Both the position numbers and the translations under genes were made by a program. This document shows, in pieces, positions 32,871-43,700 of a stretch of DNA of 64,000 nucleotides. The notes below the pieces were generated by a model. The model was given only the letters and a program-made list of their open reading frames with translations, had not been told where the DNA came from and made no database searches. Position 1 is the stretch's first letter; each line of letters begins with the position of its first letter. Source of the DNA: Saccharina japonica (taxonomy: Eukaryota; Sar; Phaeophyceae; Laminariales; Laminariaceae); the NCBI GenBank assembly GCA_008828725.1, contig MEHQ01000917.1, forward strand, positions 134,067 to 198,066, in the 5' to 3' direction.

Positions 32871-33249
32871 AACGTGAATATCCGCTCCACTTTTTTTCTG
32901 GTCTTGTTCCTTTTCCTTTTCAGCACACGCTCCTCTGTCTATACTCTTATCCTAAGCCGCGCCAAGGTTCCATCCCCACGCCATCGATGTGGATTTGCCA
33001 CCCCCACCCCGACTCCTTCTTGCTTCCTGGTAAACCGTAACCTTGAGAGCTTGAAGTGCGACACCCTCCGCGAAAGGGCGACCTGTGTGGTCACCGAAAC
33101 GATTTGCAGCAGACATCATTTTATCACCCCCTTGCTCGCCATCAACTCTCCATCACTCCTCCACACGACGCTTGCTGCCAGCTGGTCGAGACATTTGCGG
33201 TATACCCTCTACCCCGCGGCGCCCAAAGCTCCCCCACGCTAAAGTGACA

Positions 33250-33900
33250 AGCTTGTGGTTCTGTTCCTTGTAGGACATGTCATGAGTCCCGGATAAGCGT
33301 AGTGGTGACGCTTGTGCGACTCGGACGTAGAGACAGCTGATCCATCATATGGTAGCATTGCCTCCTCACAGGTGTCTCTATACTTGCGAGTTTACATGGG
33401 TGACGTCCAGGAAAGTGGAATATACCCCCGGACTTCCATTTCGGGGCGTCCCGAAGACCTCCTCTCCTTACGACGATGTCTACCGGCAGGTTCCTGTCAG
33501 GCGTGAACGATTCCCGGCTCTCGCCTTGGTGGAGACTCCCAAACCGCTTCAGCGTGAGGGAGAATGCGTTTAGAAGCGGCTGGTGTTAGTTTGCCTATAC
33601 ACCGGCTCAAAGACAGGTATATGTGCGTGTTGGATGTCTACGTCGATTGGGCACCTCACTACCACGTGCTCCTCCATCCTGATGAAGCGCCTTCCAATGC
33701 CTAAGAACTCCGCTGCGGATATGACACGAAGGGAGTCCGTTGGCCTCGTCCGAAGGCATGCGGTGGCTCCCTCCCCTTGAAAGCTTCTATTGCGAGCCTT
33801 GGCGAAGGCCTTCGTCCGGTTCCGGTCCCGGCGGGTCGTCCGGTCCCGACGGGCGTGCCGTCTCCGGAAGCTGTTCCAGAAAAGCTTCGTGCGCACCGTG
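33250..33900 (-). pseudogene. Retroelement B C-terminal region
   Basis: Minus-strand frames include SAAEFLGIGRRFIRMEEHVV and VRCPIDVDIQHAHIPV, a Cys/His-bearing stretch near the C terminus. Further frames are shifted by indels. The equivalent part of copy A is less readable. Function is unknown; it is probably the tail of the element polyprotein. Confidence 0.45.
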
Positions 33901-34208
33901 ACGGCCCTGGTTCACCAGCTTTCCCAGCTTATGTTGGACGTTCCGTGATGCTGTGGTGACCGCGTCATACTCGGCTAGCATATTGGCCTCTGGGGGCCTC
34001 TGAGTCGGGTCCCCCTCGGCGCCTAGAACTCATTTCAATCATGACTCGGGGATGAGGCCTGCTGTCGCTTCCTTCGTTACCCACCATGCGTCTGGAATCT
34101 CCTGCAAGCTACCTCCGAGCTGAGCAATGATGCTCGAATCAGGGAGCCCCCTCCTTACTCGGCATCCTAACGGACCTGTAAGGTCTACCAGAACCTCCGG
34201 TGGGATCC

Positions 34209-34745
34209 CTACCCTGCTCTCAATTGAGGAAGAAACTCATCTCGCTTCCGCAGACGGTAGCCGTGACCATGTCGATTCCATCGAATGTCGCCCTTGGGCT
34301 TGCTGGTGAGATCGCAATGTAAGCTGATTTTCCGGGCACCCCTGCGGGAAAAACGACTGTGCCTCCTCCGTGCCGGGTGCTCGAACATTTTCTCGTACGC
34401 CCACGGCGCCTCGTTGTCTGCTCTACTGCAAGCTTCGAGGGGCAACCCTGTGTCCAAAGCCCTTTCGAGGTAACTTGTCCGCTGTCCGAGGGATTCGATG
34501 GCGACGAGGGCTGCCGATTGCTTGTCCGGCATGTTAGCAAGGCAGCGCGCAAGACGATCCTGGCCTCCATATTTCACTACCTCCGTTGCTCGCTCCAGCA
34601 CGCATTCGTTTGTGCCGATCGGCATCTCCTCCGACGTCAGGGCGTGCCCTTTCGGTGGTAGCGCTACGGTCTCAGCGGGGTTGGCCACGATACCGATGCC
34701 GTGTATCTCTCGCCGGAGGCAGGCAAAGGCTCAAACCAATGTACC
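34209..34745 (-). pseudogene. Reverse transcriptase distal part, retroelement B
   Basis: The frame reads NPAETVALPPKG, ALVAIESLGQRTSYLERALD and WAYEKMF, matching copy A at 10,696-11,110. The catalytic palm that should precede it is deleted here, replaced by AT-rich sequence, so this copy cannot encode a working enzyme. Confidence 0.6.
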
Positions 34746-34799
34746 ATTTATTTTGTTGTGTAGATATCCTCGCTGACACACACACCATTCCTTCAGGTT

Positions 34800-35000
34800 A
34801 TGAGCCTCAAACGGACGCCCGTGATTTTACAACCAGGTACATCCGAGGTATTTGAGGCCGAGAAATACTGGTTTCACGCATTGTTGAAAAACTCGCTAAG
34901 CACCTATATATCGTCGGTCCAGATTGTGGTAAATAATCCGTTGACCATATTCTTGATGAAGACGTTGGCGATGGTTGTCACAACGAAACATAAATGCTGA
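34800..35000 (+). CDS. Small ORF in AT-rich insert, unrecognised
   Basis: ATG at 34,800 to TGA gives 66 residues (start MSLKRTPVILQPG, middle EAEKYWFHALLKNS, end TTKHKC) with ordinary composition, lying in the AT-rich segment that replaces the RT palm of copy B. It could be part of an inserted sequence or chance. No domain recognised. Confidence 0.2.
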   Translation: MSLKRTPVILQPGTSEVFEAEKYWFHALLKNSLSTYISSVQIVVNNPLTIFLMKTLAMVVTTKHKC

Positions 35001-35272
35001 ACAACGCACGCGACTAAACATGCTGTTTTATTTGTAATTTATTTGTTTGAGTTTCAGGTTCCAACAAATCTATGGTCCGCAGGAATGAGTTCGGTGTCGC
35101 CGAGTCCCGGTTCGACCGGTGTTCACCCATGGCGTGGTTGGGGGTTATAAGCCTATAAACGCCCAGGCGCGCTTGCCTTCCTGCCAACTGCTGCTGCACG
35201 TTTTCTCCCCTGATCATCTAAGGATACGGCAACGAATGGTGGCCCTACACCCAGGCTGTGCTGGTCCCATCC

Positions 35273-35557
35273 TTACGAAAGCCCTCGGCTGCGCACGCCT
35301 TCATAGCCAATGCCCCCTCCTCTCATCAGCGCGGCCCGATTGCAAAGACCCGGTTCCGCTTGGACTGCTTCCTCCAGTGCGTCCAATCTTGGGCGCTGGG
35401 CTGCGCAGGTGACTGCTGGGCAACTGAGTGGTGCCAGTGCCACGCCTCTCACAAGGGCCCCAACCACATGATGACTGTGGAGCACGTGGCGCCCTTGCCC
35501 ACATGGGACCATACCGCCTAATGCCCGAGCTGGAGCGTTCCGCGACAGACTCCGCAC
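35273..35557 (-). pseudogene. RING-like remnant, retroelement B
   Basis: The frame carries VPCGQGRHVLHSHHVVGAL, then LSCPAVTC and an acidic LDALEEAVQAEPG stretch, parallel to copy A. Cysteine and histidine spacing suggests the C-terminal half of a RING-type finger. The first ligand pair is not visible. Confidence 0.4.
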
Positions 35558-36840
35558 TCCTCTGGTGTCGCCCAGGAAGGTACGAGTGTCCGGTTCCCGG
35601 TCTTGGCGCGTGCTACGGTAGGGGTAGCACCCTAAATTTTAAGGCCTCCTCGTTCAAGGAGCTATTAGCCTCGACCAAATTCTCCTCATCCAAACACCGA
35701 TATTGATCAAAACTTCCAAGTATAACCCGGTGACTGATTCCATGGCTATTGCCTAGACGACTCCTTGTCTACGTGGATCCGCTCTGAACCCCCATCCTAG
35801 CGACGTAGTCCGCGGCACGACGGGAATCTTGAGAGCCCGGAGCTGTCAGGAGGAATCCCATCACTCGCCCACTCATTCCCTCTGGGCCCCGCCTCACCCC
35901 CGCGGCCTCCACCCCAGGTGGGACGAGCTGCACGCCGAGAACCCAGTCCAGCCCTCGACGACAGGAGGTGAGGGGGGTGGCTACCGTCCACTTCCATGGG
36001 CGCGAAGGGACCCGACACCGAATGGTTCCTCTCTCGACGCAATGGAAGATGCCTGACCGGACGCTGTTCTTAATGAATCCGTTTCCAGTGTTAGGCGTCC
36101 AGACTACGGACCTTTCTTCCCCTCTACCCCATGTTGCACTCGACACCGCCTTCCTTCATTTCCCAACCTCCAGCGATAGCCCTGCCAGTTACCTCGTTAC
36201 CCCCCCACCCCGCCCCTGCCGTATGTCTGTGAACCTAAACCTTGCCCTATGGTCGCCCTCAATGAGACCTCCAGTCGGTTGTGAAGGGCGCCTCCTTCCA
36301 TTCGCGGCCGCTCGATTCCTACCGTAAGCACCAGGTCTGTTGCCGACCGGTCTTCAGCCCCCCCCCCCTCCCTGCACTACCGCCCCTCATCCGTACAATG
36401 GCTAAGCTCTCCGAGAGAGTGAACACTCCCCCGACAGCCTCGGGCCATGGGCACCAGCGGCTGCATGCCTCTTCGTGACGTGTAGTAGATGCATTGCTTT
36501 TGTTGTTGGCATGTTGCTTGTGTTATAGCTGACGAAACGTCGATATACCCCCGCCTTTTGTAGCTCAACGGGGGAGGGGGTGGTAAAAACACCTCCACAG
36601 GAGTTGCTCGCGCGTGCCCTAACCTGCCTCAAATCCCTATGACGCACTAGCAAGACTCTCACAGCCCATGCAGATCGCCAACACTTGTTTTTGTTTTGCG
36701 GGCGCGCGTTATTGACGCTAACGACACCGTGGTGCAGGAGGGTGCACATTGAACCCCTTTTTCGACTAAGTCTTGGGGGGGGGGGTATGCCTTCGAAATT
36801 CAAGTATTCTTATGAAGTACCCCTTTTTGACTGCCATGTC

Positions 36841-37077
36841 CCCCCGTTTGACGGAAAACATTTCCTCTTTTTAACAACCACCTTCGATAACTTCGAAGCT
36901 TTGCCGTGGATTTATTATGACCAGGCCCACGGCGGGGCATCGACCCATGTTACGCCGTTGTTTTGTTCTCGGGTCTGCTCAATAGATTCACTGTGGATCT
37001 TCGAAGTTATCGAGAGTTGGCCAAAAAGGAGGCATGTTTTCGGCCTAATGGGCGGGATATTGTAGCCAAAACGGGGG
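36841..37077. mobile_element. Foldback element with CCCCCGTTT ends
   Basis: The left arm CCCCCGTTTGACGG, GGAAAACAT, then CGATAACTTCGAAG is mirrored by CTTCGAAGTTATCG, ATGTTTTCGGCC, then AAAACGGGGG. The total is about 237 bp with a ~100 bp centre. No clear target duplication. Confidence 0.5.
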
Positions 37078-37578
37078 AATACAAATAAAATATACCTAGT
37101 AGAACTGCGGCGGCATAATCCCCCAAGATGTAGAAAAAAAGGAGGGATCTGCGTACACCCTACCACGGTGCTGTCAACCCCAACGACGCGCCCAAAACAA
37201 AAAAGGGTGCGCGCGCTCTGCATGGGATGTGGCCGTATTACCAGCCCGTTATAATTAAAATTGAAGCAGGTTGGGGCACGCGCTGGCACCTCCCGCGGAT
37301 GCGGTTTCCATACCCTCCCATTTGACTAAAAAGGGCGGGGGTACACCCCCGTTTGAAACAATTCCTTGCTTCATGGGGTGCGGTTACTGTTACTACGCTG
37401 CCGTTGTTTTATTGCTGTTTTGTGTTGTCGCTGCTTGCAAAATATTCCTGCACACGGTTCGTCAGCTCCGCACCAAACTTGTTACAACAGTAGTAGCAGG
37501 GTTCGAAATAGTTGGTGAAACATGCGCAATTGCACCAAAAATCTGAAATATCGGCTTTTGCGCACAAAAAAAACAGTA

Positions 37579-37790
37579 GATGTGCGGCTTTGCGCACATC
37601 TTTTTTAGGCCCCCGCACACTTTTTGGCCGCAGGTCAAAAAATTGTGCGGGTCCATTTCACCGAAGGCGAAAAACAATTTGGGGCCTATTTTTGCCGCAG
37701 GCGAATTTTTTTGGGTCTGTTTTCGCCGCAGGCGAATTTTGTTTTGGGTCTGTTTTCGCCACAGGCGAAAATGTTATAGGCCTTTTTCTT
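37579..37790 (+). repeat. Array of short hairpins (TTCGCCGCAGGCGAA)
   Basis: A GATGTGCGG/GCGCACATC hairpin at 37,579-37,600 is followed by palindromes at about 37,657, 37,691, 37,722 and 37,755, each TTCGCC-GCA-GGCGAA or a one- to two-base variant. Spacing is 31-33 bp with GGGTCTGTTTT between units. Two further TGTGCGCTACGCGCACA hairpins lie at 38,425-38,473. Translation across the array is incidental. Confidence 0.65.
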
Positions 37791-37799
37791 GTGAGTTAT

Positions 37800-38250
37800 T
37801 GACAATTTCCTGCCGAATTTGTGTGTGGCTTTCTTGTTTGAGGGGTAAAGTTCAAATTTATGACGGTTTTGTATGTCCGTGGATGAAACAAGGCTTGAAA
37901 GGGTCGCAAATACAGAGGAACACGCGTTTGTGTTTGTCGTACAGGAAACAAGGCGTTGACCTGACAAAGCGGCTCGACATCCTTCGTGAAGCGGCCGTTT
38001 TTTTTTACGAAGCCCTTGCAAGGCACAAGTAATACACGCTGGAACGAACGAGAAATATATTTCGTTTTGAGTGGGATGATAGCGTTGTATAGCAGTTGTA
38101 TAGCACCTGTTGTATAGCATGTGAGATGGCGAAGGCGAGTTTGCAGGGTGCTATTAATAGTGGAAAATTGCGGTGATAAGGGGGCGAATAAATTGATTTC
38201 AACATGTTGATGATTCCTCAGAGTTGACCTGCGCGCTGACATCCATTGCA
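37800..38250. other. Open frames on both strands, unassigned
   Basis: The plus frame ends GVDLTKRLDILREAAVFF then YEALARHK-stop at 38,032; the minus frame is 148 codons. Neither has a recognised domain, and the plus frame reads in from the hairpin array. A short GTTGTATAGCA repeat is at 38,085-38,120. It could hold an exon. Confidence 0.25.
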
Positions 38251-38479
38251 GTTATGTGGAGCAGGTTCTGTCTATGCTTGTCTGTGTGTTATTTTCAAGA
38301 CGAGCGAATGAGACGCACATTTTGAGTATATTTACGCACATACGTCCAAAATGTTCGCCTCCGGCGGCCCTCCGGGGGCCCTCCGGGGGCCCCTGCGGGG
38401 AGCGCACCTCGCCTCCGGCTCGGTGTGCGCTACGCGCACATCCTAATATGCCCGATGTGCGCTACGCGCACATGTTGCT

Positions 38480-39850
38480 GGAGCACTAATTCGAACCCTG
38501 AATAGCAGTATGCCTAGCACGAATACATAGACGCACACGGGCGACACAGGTAGGTTTAACTATCGTGTACGAATCTAGAACCATAATGGCGTTTTGCGTA
38601 ATCATCTATTGGGCAGACTTGGCGGACAAAGAGTACACATTTGGTGAAACGGACCAAAACCGACGTTCGGGAGCAAATCGTTGGCCCAAACACCACGGAG
38701 GTAGGGGTTGTTGAGTTTACTCGTACCACGGCCTGATAGATGTAACGGCCAGTTATCTGCGGAGCTTGCGGTGGTTAGACGGGAATTTGTCGTGTTACCT
38801 CGAATAGGTTTCCCGCAGGGGGGCATATGCACGTAGGGTCCCGGTGACGATTGAAAGCTTCCCAAGTATCGCGCCTCCTGTTACGTACTATATAGTTTCT
38901 ACTACTAATATATTACCGGGTATTTACTAACTCGATGAAACTATACCTGTTATGCATCTCGTTTCCGCGTCCGTCATGGGACCACTGGACCCCATCCACT
39001 ACTTTTCGTGACTACGCTAGTCCGTGCACGAGGCGATCCAATGTGCTAGCGTATTGACGACAGTCATCGGTGAATCTGTGCTCGGGACCAGACAGGGTAT
39101 TGGCGATGAAATTTTCAGTATTGTCCTTGCCTACGTATGGACTAAAACGAATAGATTTAGGCTACCCCTGTGCACGAGGCAATCCATTAGGGGAGGGGGA
39201 ACTTTCCGGACGAAGTAAACTTTACCCTCCTCCGCGCTATTCCTCTTCCTCGGACCCATATTTATTTTTCCAGGGAGTGGTTCGTAAAACCAAAATGATG
39301 TATCGGCCTCAGGCGCTATTATTTTGGTGTACAGCACAGGAGCCCTGTGCACATTTCTAAAAAGCGACTCCCCACCACTCACTGGGTTTAGCGCTTTGCT
39401 GGAAAAGTTGCCGGGCACGCACAACAAGCTACCGGGCGCAAAATATCCCTCTATAATCGTTGTCGAGAACACCACCGCGGGCGATGGCATGCGCTGGGAT
39501 TGAAGTCCTGGAGATGATGCCCATACGCGAGGCAGTGCTATTTGGTCGAGAGCCTTAAAATCGCTCTTCCGCCAGATTTTGTATTAGCCTATTGTCCGCC
39601 CAACGCAACACCATCTGATTAAACTAAGCGCACAATGTTTTCTGTGTCTACGGCTAAAACAGTGTCGTTATTGGAACGAGGCGAAACACAGCAACCCCAG
39701 AGCGCCACCGGGCCTACCCAAGGGCCCCTCAGGCGCGCCGTCCAATATTTTGATAACATTATCACATCATTGTGATAGCTCAGTTTACACGGGAGAAATA
39801 GTAGCATTGGTGTAGCCTTTTATTATGGTAGTGTTGTGTTAGCCAGACAA
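38480..39850. other. No recognised gene; minor repeats
   Basis: A GGACCAAAAC/GGGAGCAAAT block near 38,655 recurs at 57,690. GTGCACGAGGCGATCCA near 39,022 is repeated as GTGCACGAGGCAATCCA near 39,169. The frame 39,024-39,218 starts at GTG and is not convincing. Confidence 0.35.
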
Positions 39851-39974
39851 AAAACAAATGTATGCTCCACCCCCCACCACCCCCCACCCATGCAACCTGC
39901 GCAAATCACAAAAGCCATACATACCAAAGACATCACTGTACGTCGCACGCTTTGCTATGAATAGCACGGTACCA

Positions 39975-40705
39975 GTACTGTGTCACTCATACAACACGAT
40001 GCCAGTCGTACGTCGCTCAAACAGCAAGACACCAGAGGCCGTGCGTTGCCCATACAACACGATAATACTAGAGGTCGTATCATATGTCGCTCGTACAACA
40101 GTATGCCAAAGTCCTTATCTCACTTATACAATAATATATTCCAAAGGCCGTACGTCGCCCATACCATGAGATACCAAGTGCTAGGTCGCTCATACAACAA
40201 GAACCAGAGGTGGTATGTCGTTCATACAACAATATACCAAAGGGCGTGCGTCGCCCATACAACAATACATCAGAAGTCGTGCGCCGCTCATACGGCACGA
40301 TATCTGAAACCGTACGTCGTTCATACAACAAGATACGAGAGGTCGTACGTCGCTCACACAACACAAACCGGGGAGTACTGGGTCACCTACACAACAAGAT
40401 ACCAGAGGTCGTGCGATGTTCGCACAACGCGATGCAAGGTACTACATCGCTCATACAACATTACGTCGTTCATACAAGAAGATACCAGGTACTGCGTCAT
40501 TCATACAACACTATGTCATAATTCGTGCGGTGCTCATACAGCACGAAACCAGGTGCTACGTCGCTTATACGACTCAATTCCAGGTACCGCGTCGGTCATG
40601 CAACACTGCGTCGATCGTACAACGCGATAGCAGAGCAGAGGTCGCACATCGTTCATACAACAATATATACTACCAGGTAAGTCGTACGGTGCTCATACAA
40701 CACGA
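39975..40705 (+). repeat. 33-34 bp GTCGCTCATACAACA minisatellite, block 1
   Basis: About twenty units of the form GTCGCTCATACAACACGATA plus CCAGAGGTCGTACG, diverged. The same unit occurs at 63,395-64,000 (same strand) and 62,536-62,822 (reverse). All frames stay open by periodicity and encode nothing credible. Confidence 0.7.
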
Positions 40706-40764
40706 CCAGAAAAACCCAACCCGCTTTCGATTCCACCCCCCCCCCCCCCCCCCCCCCGTGCGCG

Positions 40765-43700
40765 CGCTCCGATATATTACGTGTGTTATCCTAGAGCAAA
40801 CAAACTGTTTCGAAAGGGCTACCCCCAAATATTGCCATATACAACAGTGGGTGGTAACAGGGACGGACATCAAAGAGTATAGATATAAACATGCACCTTG
40901 GGTAAAACGCCGCACACTATCCTACAGAAACAGATACCGTTATTTTTTAGACAAGCACGGGGTACTAAGCCTCCACATATACTTCGTACGCAGCAATTTT
41001 TACGGGAAAACAGACGAAAAACAGACAAAACGTAGACCAGCTCCAGAATCAAACGGCAGTGTAAGATTCACCCTCAAACTGTGGCTCCTGCTGGAAGTTG
41101 CATCGTGCATTCACTCAAATGCGTGGGACGCCACAGAGTCGACATAAACACCACCTCGGGAAATATGGCAAACGAAAAGTCGAAAACCAAGAAAAGGATT
41201 ATGAAACGAACGCATCTATACGAATCCATACCAAATGAAGCCACTCTACACAACGCGCTACGTGTACCAGGAGCCTGTGATTGTCACGGGGTGTCCTTGG
41301 TCTATCCCCAGGTTGCCCAGTTGGATGCGTACTATGTGGCGTGCAACGAACAACGCTGTTGTAGGGCATCGCGCACAACAGCAGTCCTGCAAATATGGTC
41401 ACACACAACAGCACATTATCACTGATGACATCTGCGTGGGCACCTAGCTAGTTGGATGCTTCGGCAAGGCTGGTCCTAGGCAGAGTGGTCATCCTCGTGT
41501 TTGGTCACCTCTGCAGTATTCCTCCATTCGGGCGCACCCGCCCATATACACCTCTGACGGTAATTGCCATACCTGCACACCTGCAACCCAGAGCGCAACA
41601 AATACCACCGTCGCATACTTACCGAGACCTACAACTTGTTGTGTCTCCCAAGCATGTACCGTGTGTCCTCGTCTATCTCCTAGAGTCACGCTGCCCAATG
41701 CAGTCTATCAGATAGACGTTCGACTGCCGTGGTTGCTGTACCAGCAGTCCGTATGCGCCTGTTTTGTCGCTGATGCGTGCCACGTCCGCACCTGAAGAGA
41801 AGCACGGGCCGCGAGGTGATTACGCGCTGGAAATAATTTGCACTTCGAGCAACGGACATCTTCATATCAGGTTTTGACAGGAAACTATTACGATATTCTC
41901 CGTTCAACGTTACTTTGTAATTTCTTGTTTGTCATTTAAACCGGTCAAGGCATCAGGAGGGGGGGGGGGGGTACTCCTAATGTTGCTTGCCTTAGTAAAT
42001 GTTGAACATTGACCACGCAATCTCTTTCGAGACGGGTCGGGGGGGGGTATTTTTGGCCGTGTTTGCATGGACTTTTTGTGCACGCAAGAATACTTCAACC
42101 ACAGAGCGGCAACACGGTTAAGTATTGGGTCTTGGGTCTGCTTGTCGAAGGAGAGTGGTGGGGGCGTGACCATCCTCTACCGAACCGGCAATATTCACAC
42201 AACCCCAAAATGTGCGCGAACTACGAGGCTCATAACCTGTTAAAACTGCGCCCTCCTTTGCGACTACCTTGTATGTCTGCAACCTACGCAACCACGACGG
42301 TGCTTGGTCCACGCTGAACTGATCATCAGGCACATCTCCTCCGTAATTGAGCGCATGTTGAAAGCTATGGCAAACGCAGGACTCGGGCTAGCTATATGAG
42401 AGCCTTCCAAGCGAAAAACATGTTCGGTCAACATATTACACGGGGATCATAAACTAATGCAAATGCTCTAGCTTTTGCCGCTACATCGAACTATACGCCA
42501 AGCTCCGGACTCAGGCTAGCTGCACCGTCCAAGAAGGATAGCTCGATCGATATAAGAAGCGAGTGTATGACTTGCTGACACAGCCCCAGTCTTTGCAGCT
42601 TATTGCTAGTGTAACCTACGCATCCATAACGGTGCTCGTTCCACCTACAACTATACTGATCCGTAAACATGTATTCACCGTAATTACACGAGTAATCGCA
42701 TCAAAAGTTTTAGGCATCGCCAATCTCAGGTTAGCTACGTCTACAAGCCTTGTAGCGAAACATTCTCGATAAAACTGTTCCAATTCGTAGACATCTTTGT
42801 AAGTGTGTCCACCTTACAAATCGATGCTGTTCACAATGACTCTTACCTTAATAGCTGTCATGGCTGTCGCTGCTGTCCTTGCTGCCATGACCGTCACCGC
42901 TGTCACTGCTTCCCTTGCTGTCGTGGCTGTCGCTGCTGTCACTGCTGCCTTTGCTGTCGCTGCTGTCCTTGCTTCCCTTGCTGTCATGGCTGTCGCTGCT
43001 GTCCTTGCTACCCTTGCTGTCATGGCTGTCGCTGCTGTCCTTGCTACCTTTGCTGTCGCTACTGTCGCTGCTGTCATGGCTGTCGCTGCTGCCCTTGCTG
43101 TCGCTGCTGTCGCTGCTGCCCTTGCTGTCACCGCTGCCCATGCCGCCACGACCGCCGCCATACTTGCCGTTCGTGAGAGACCTGGTGTGCTTGCCACCCA
43201 TGTTGTAGTCATCATCACTGCTGTCGCTGCTACCTTTGCTGTCGCTGCTGTCGCTGCTTCCCTTGCTGTCGTGGCTGTCGCTGCTGTCCTTGCTGCCCTT
43301 GCTGTCGCTGCTGTCCTTGCTTCCCTTGCTGTCATGGCTGTCGCTGCTGCCCTTGCTGTCGCTGCTGTCGCTGCTGTCGCTGCTGCCCTTGCTGTCACTG
43401 CTGCCCATGCCACCACGACCGCCGCCATACTTTCCGTTTGTCAGCGACCTGGTGTGTTTGCCGCCCATGTTGTAGTCATCATCGCTGCTGTCGCTGCTGC
43501 CTTTGCTGTCGCTGCTGTCTTTGCTGTCGCTGCTGTCCTTGCTGCCCTTGCTGTCGTGGCTGTCGCTGCTGTCGCTGCTTCCCTTGCTGTCGCTGCTGTC
43601 GCTGCTTCCCTTGCTGTCGCTGCTGTCCTTGCTTCCTTTGCTGTCACTGCTGTCATGGCTGTCGCTGCTGTCACTGCTGCCCTTGCTGTCGCTGCTGTCG

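Larger units (their letters stand above)
32890..36460 (-). mobile_element. Retroelement copy B, internally deleted
   Basis: On the minus strand this block reproduces three separated parts of copy A in the same order: 36,460-35,770 (5' part), 35,570-35,220 (RING-like segment) and 34,745-32,940 (distal RT and C-terminal part). It lacks about 3.8 kb and 1.6 kb of copy A. An AT-rich segment at 34,745-35,150 occupies the second gap. All frames are broken. Its uninterrupted sequence defines the empty sites of the two insertions in copy A. Confidence 0.7.

Noticed and set aside
32608-32877. Apparent membrane protein with Lys-rich tail
   Set aside because: Spans two dispersed repeats.
39980-41147. 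Long plus frames of 216 and 243 codons with SYNT or HTTR periodicity
   Set aside because: Translations of the 33-34 bp minisatellite; the period is a multiple of three only in places, and unit changes are not codon-like.
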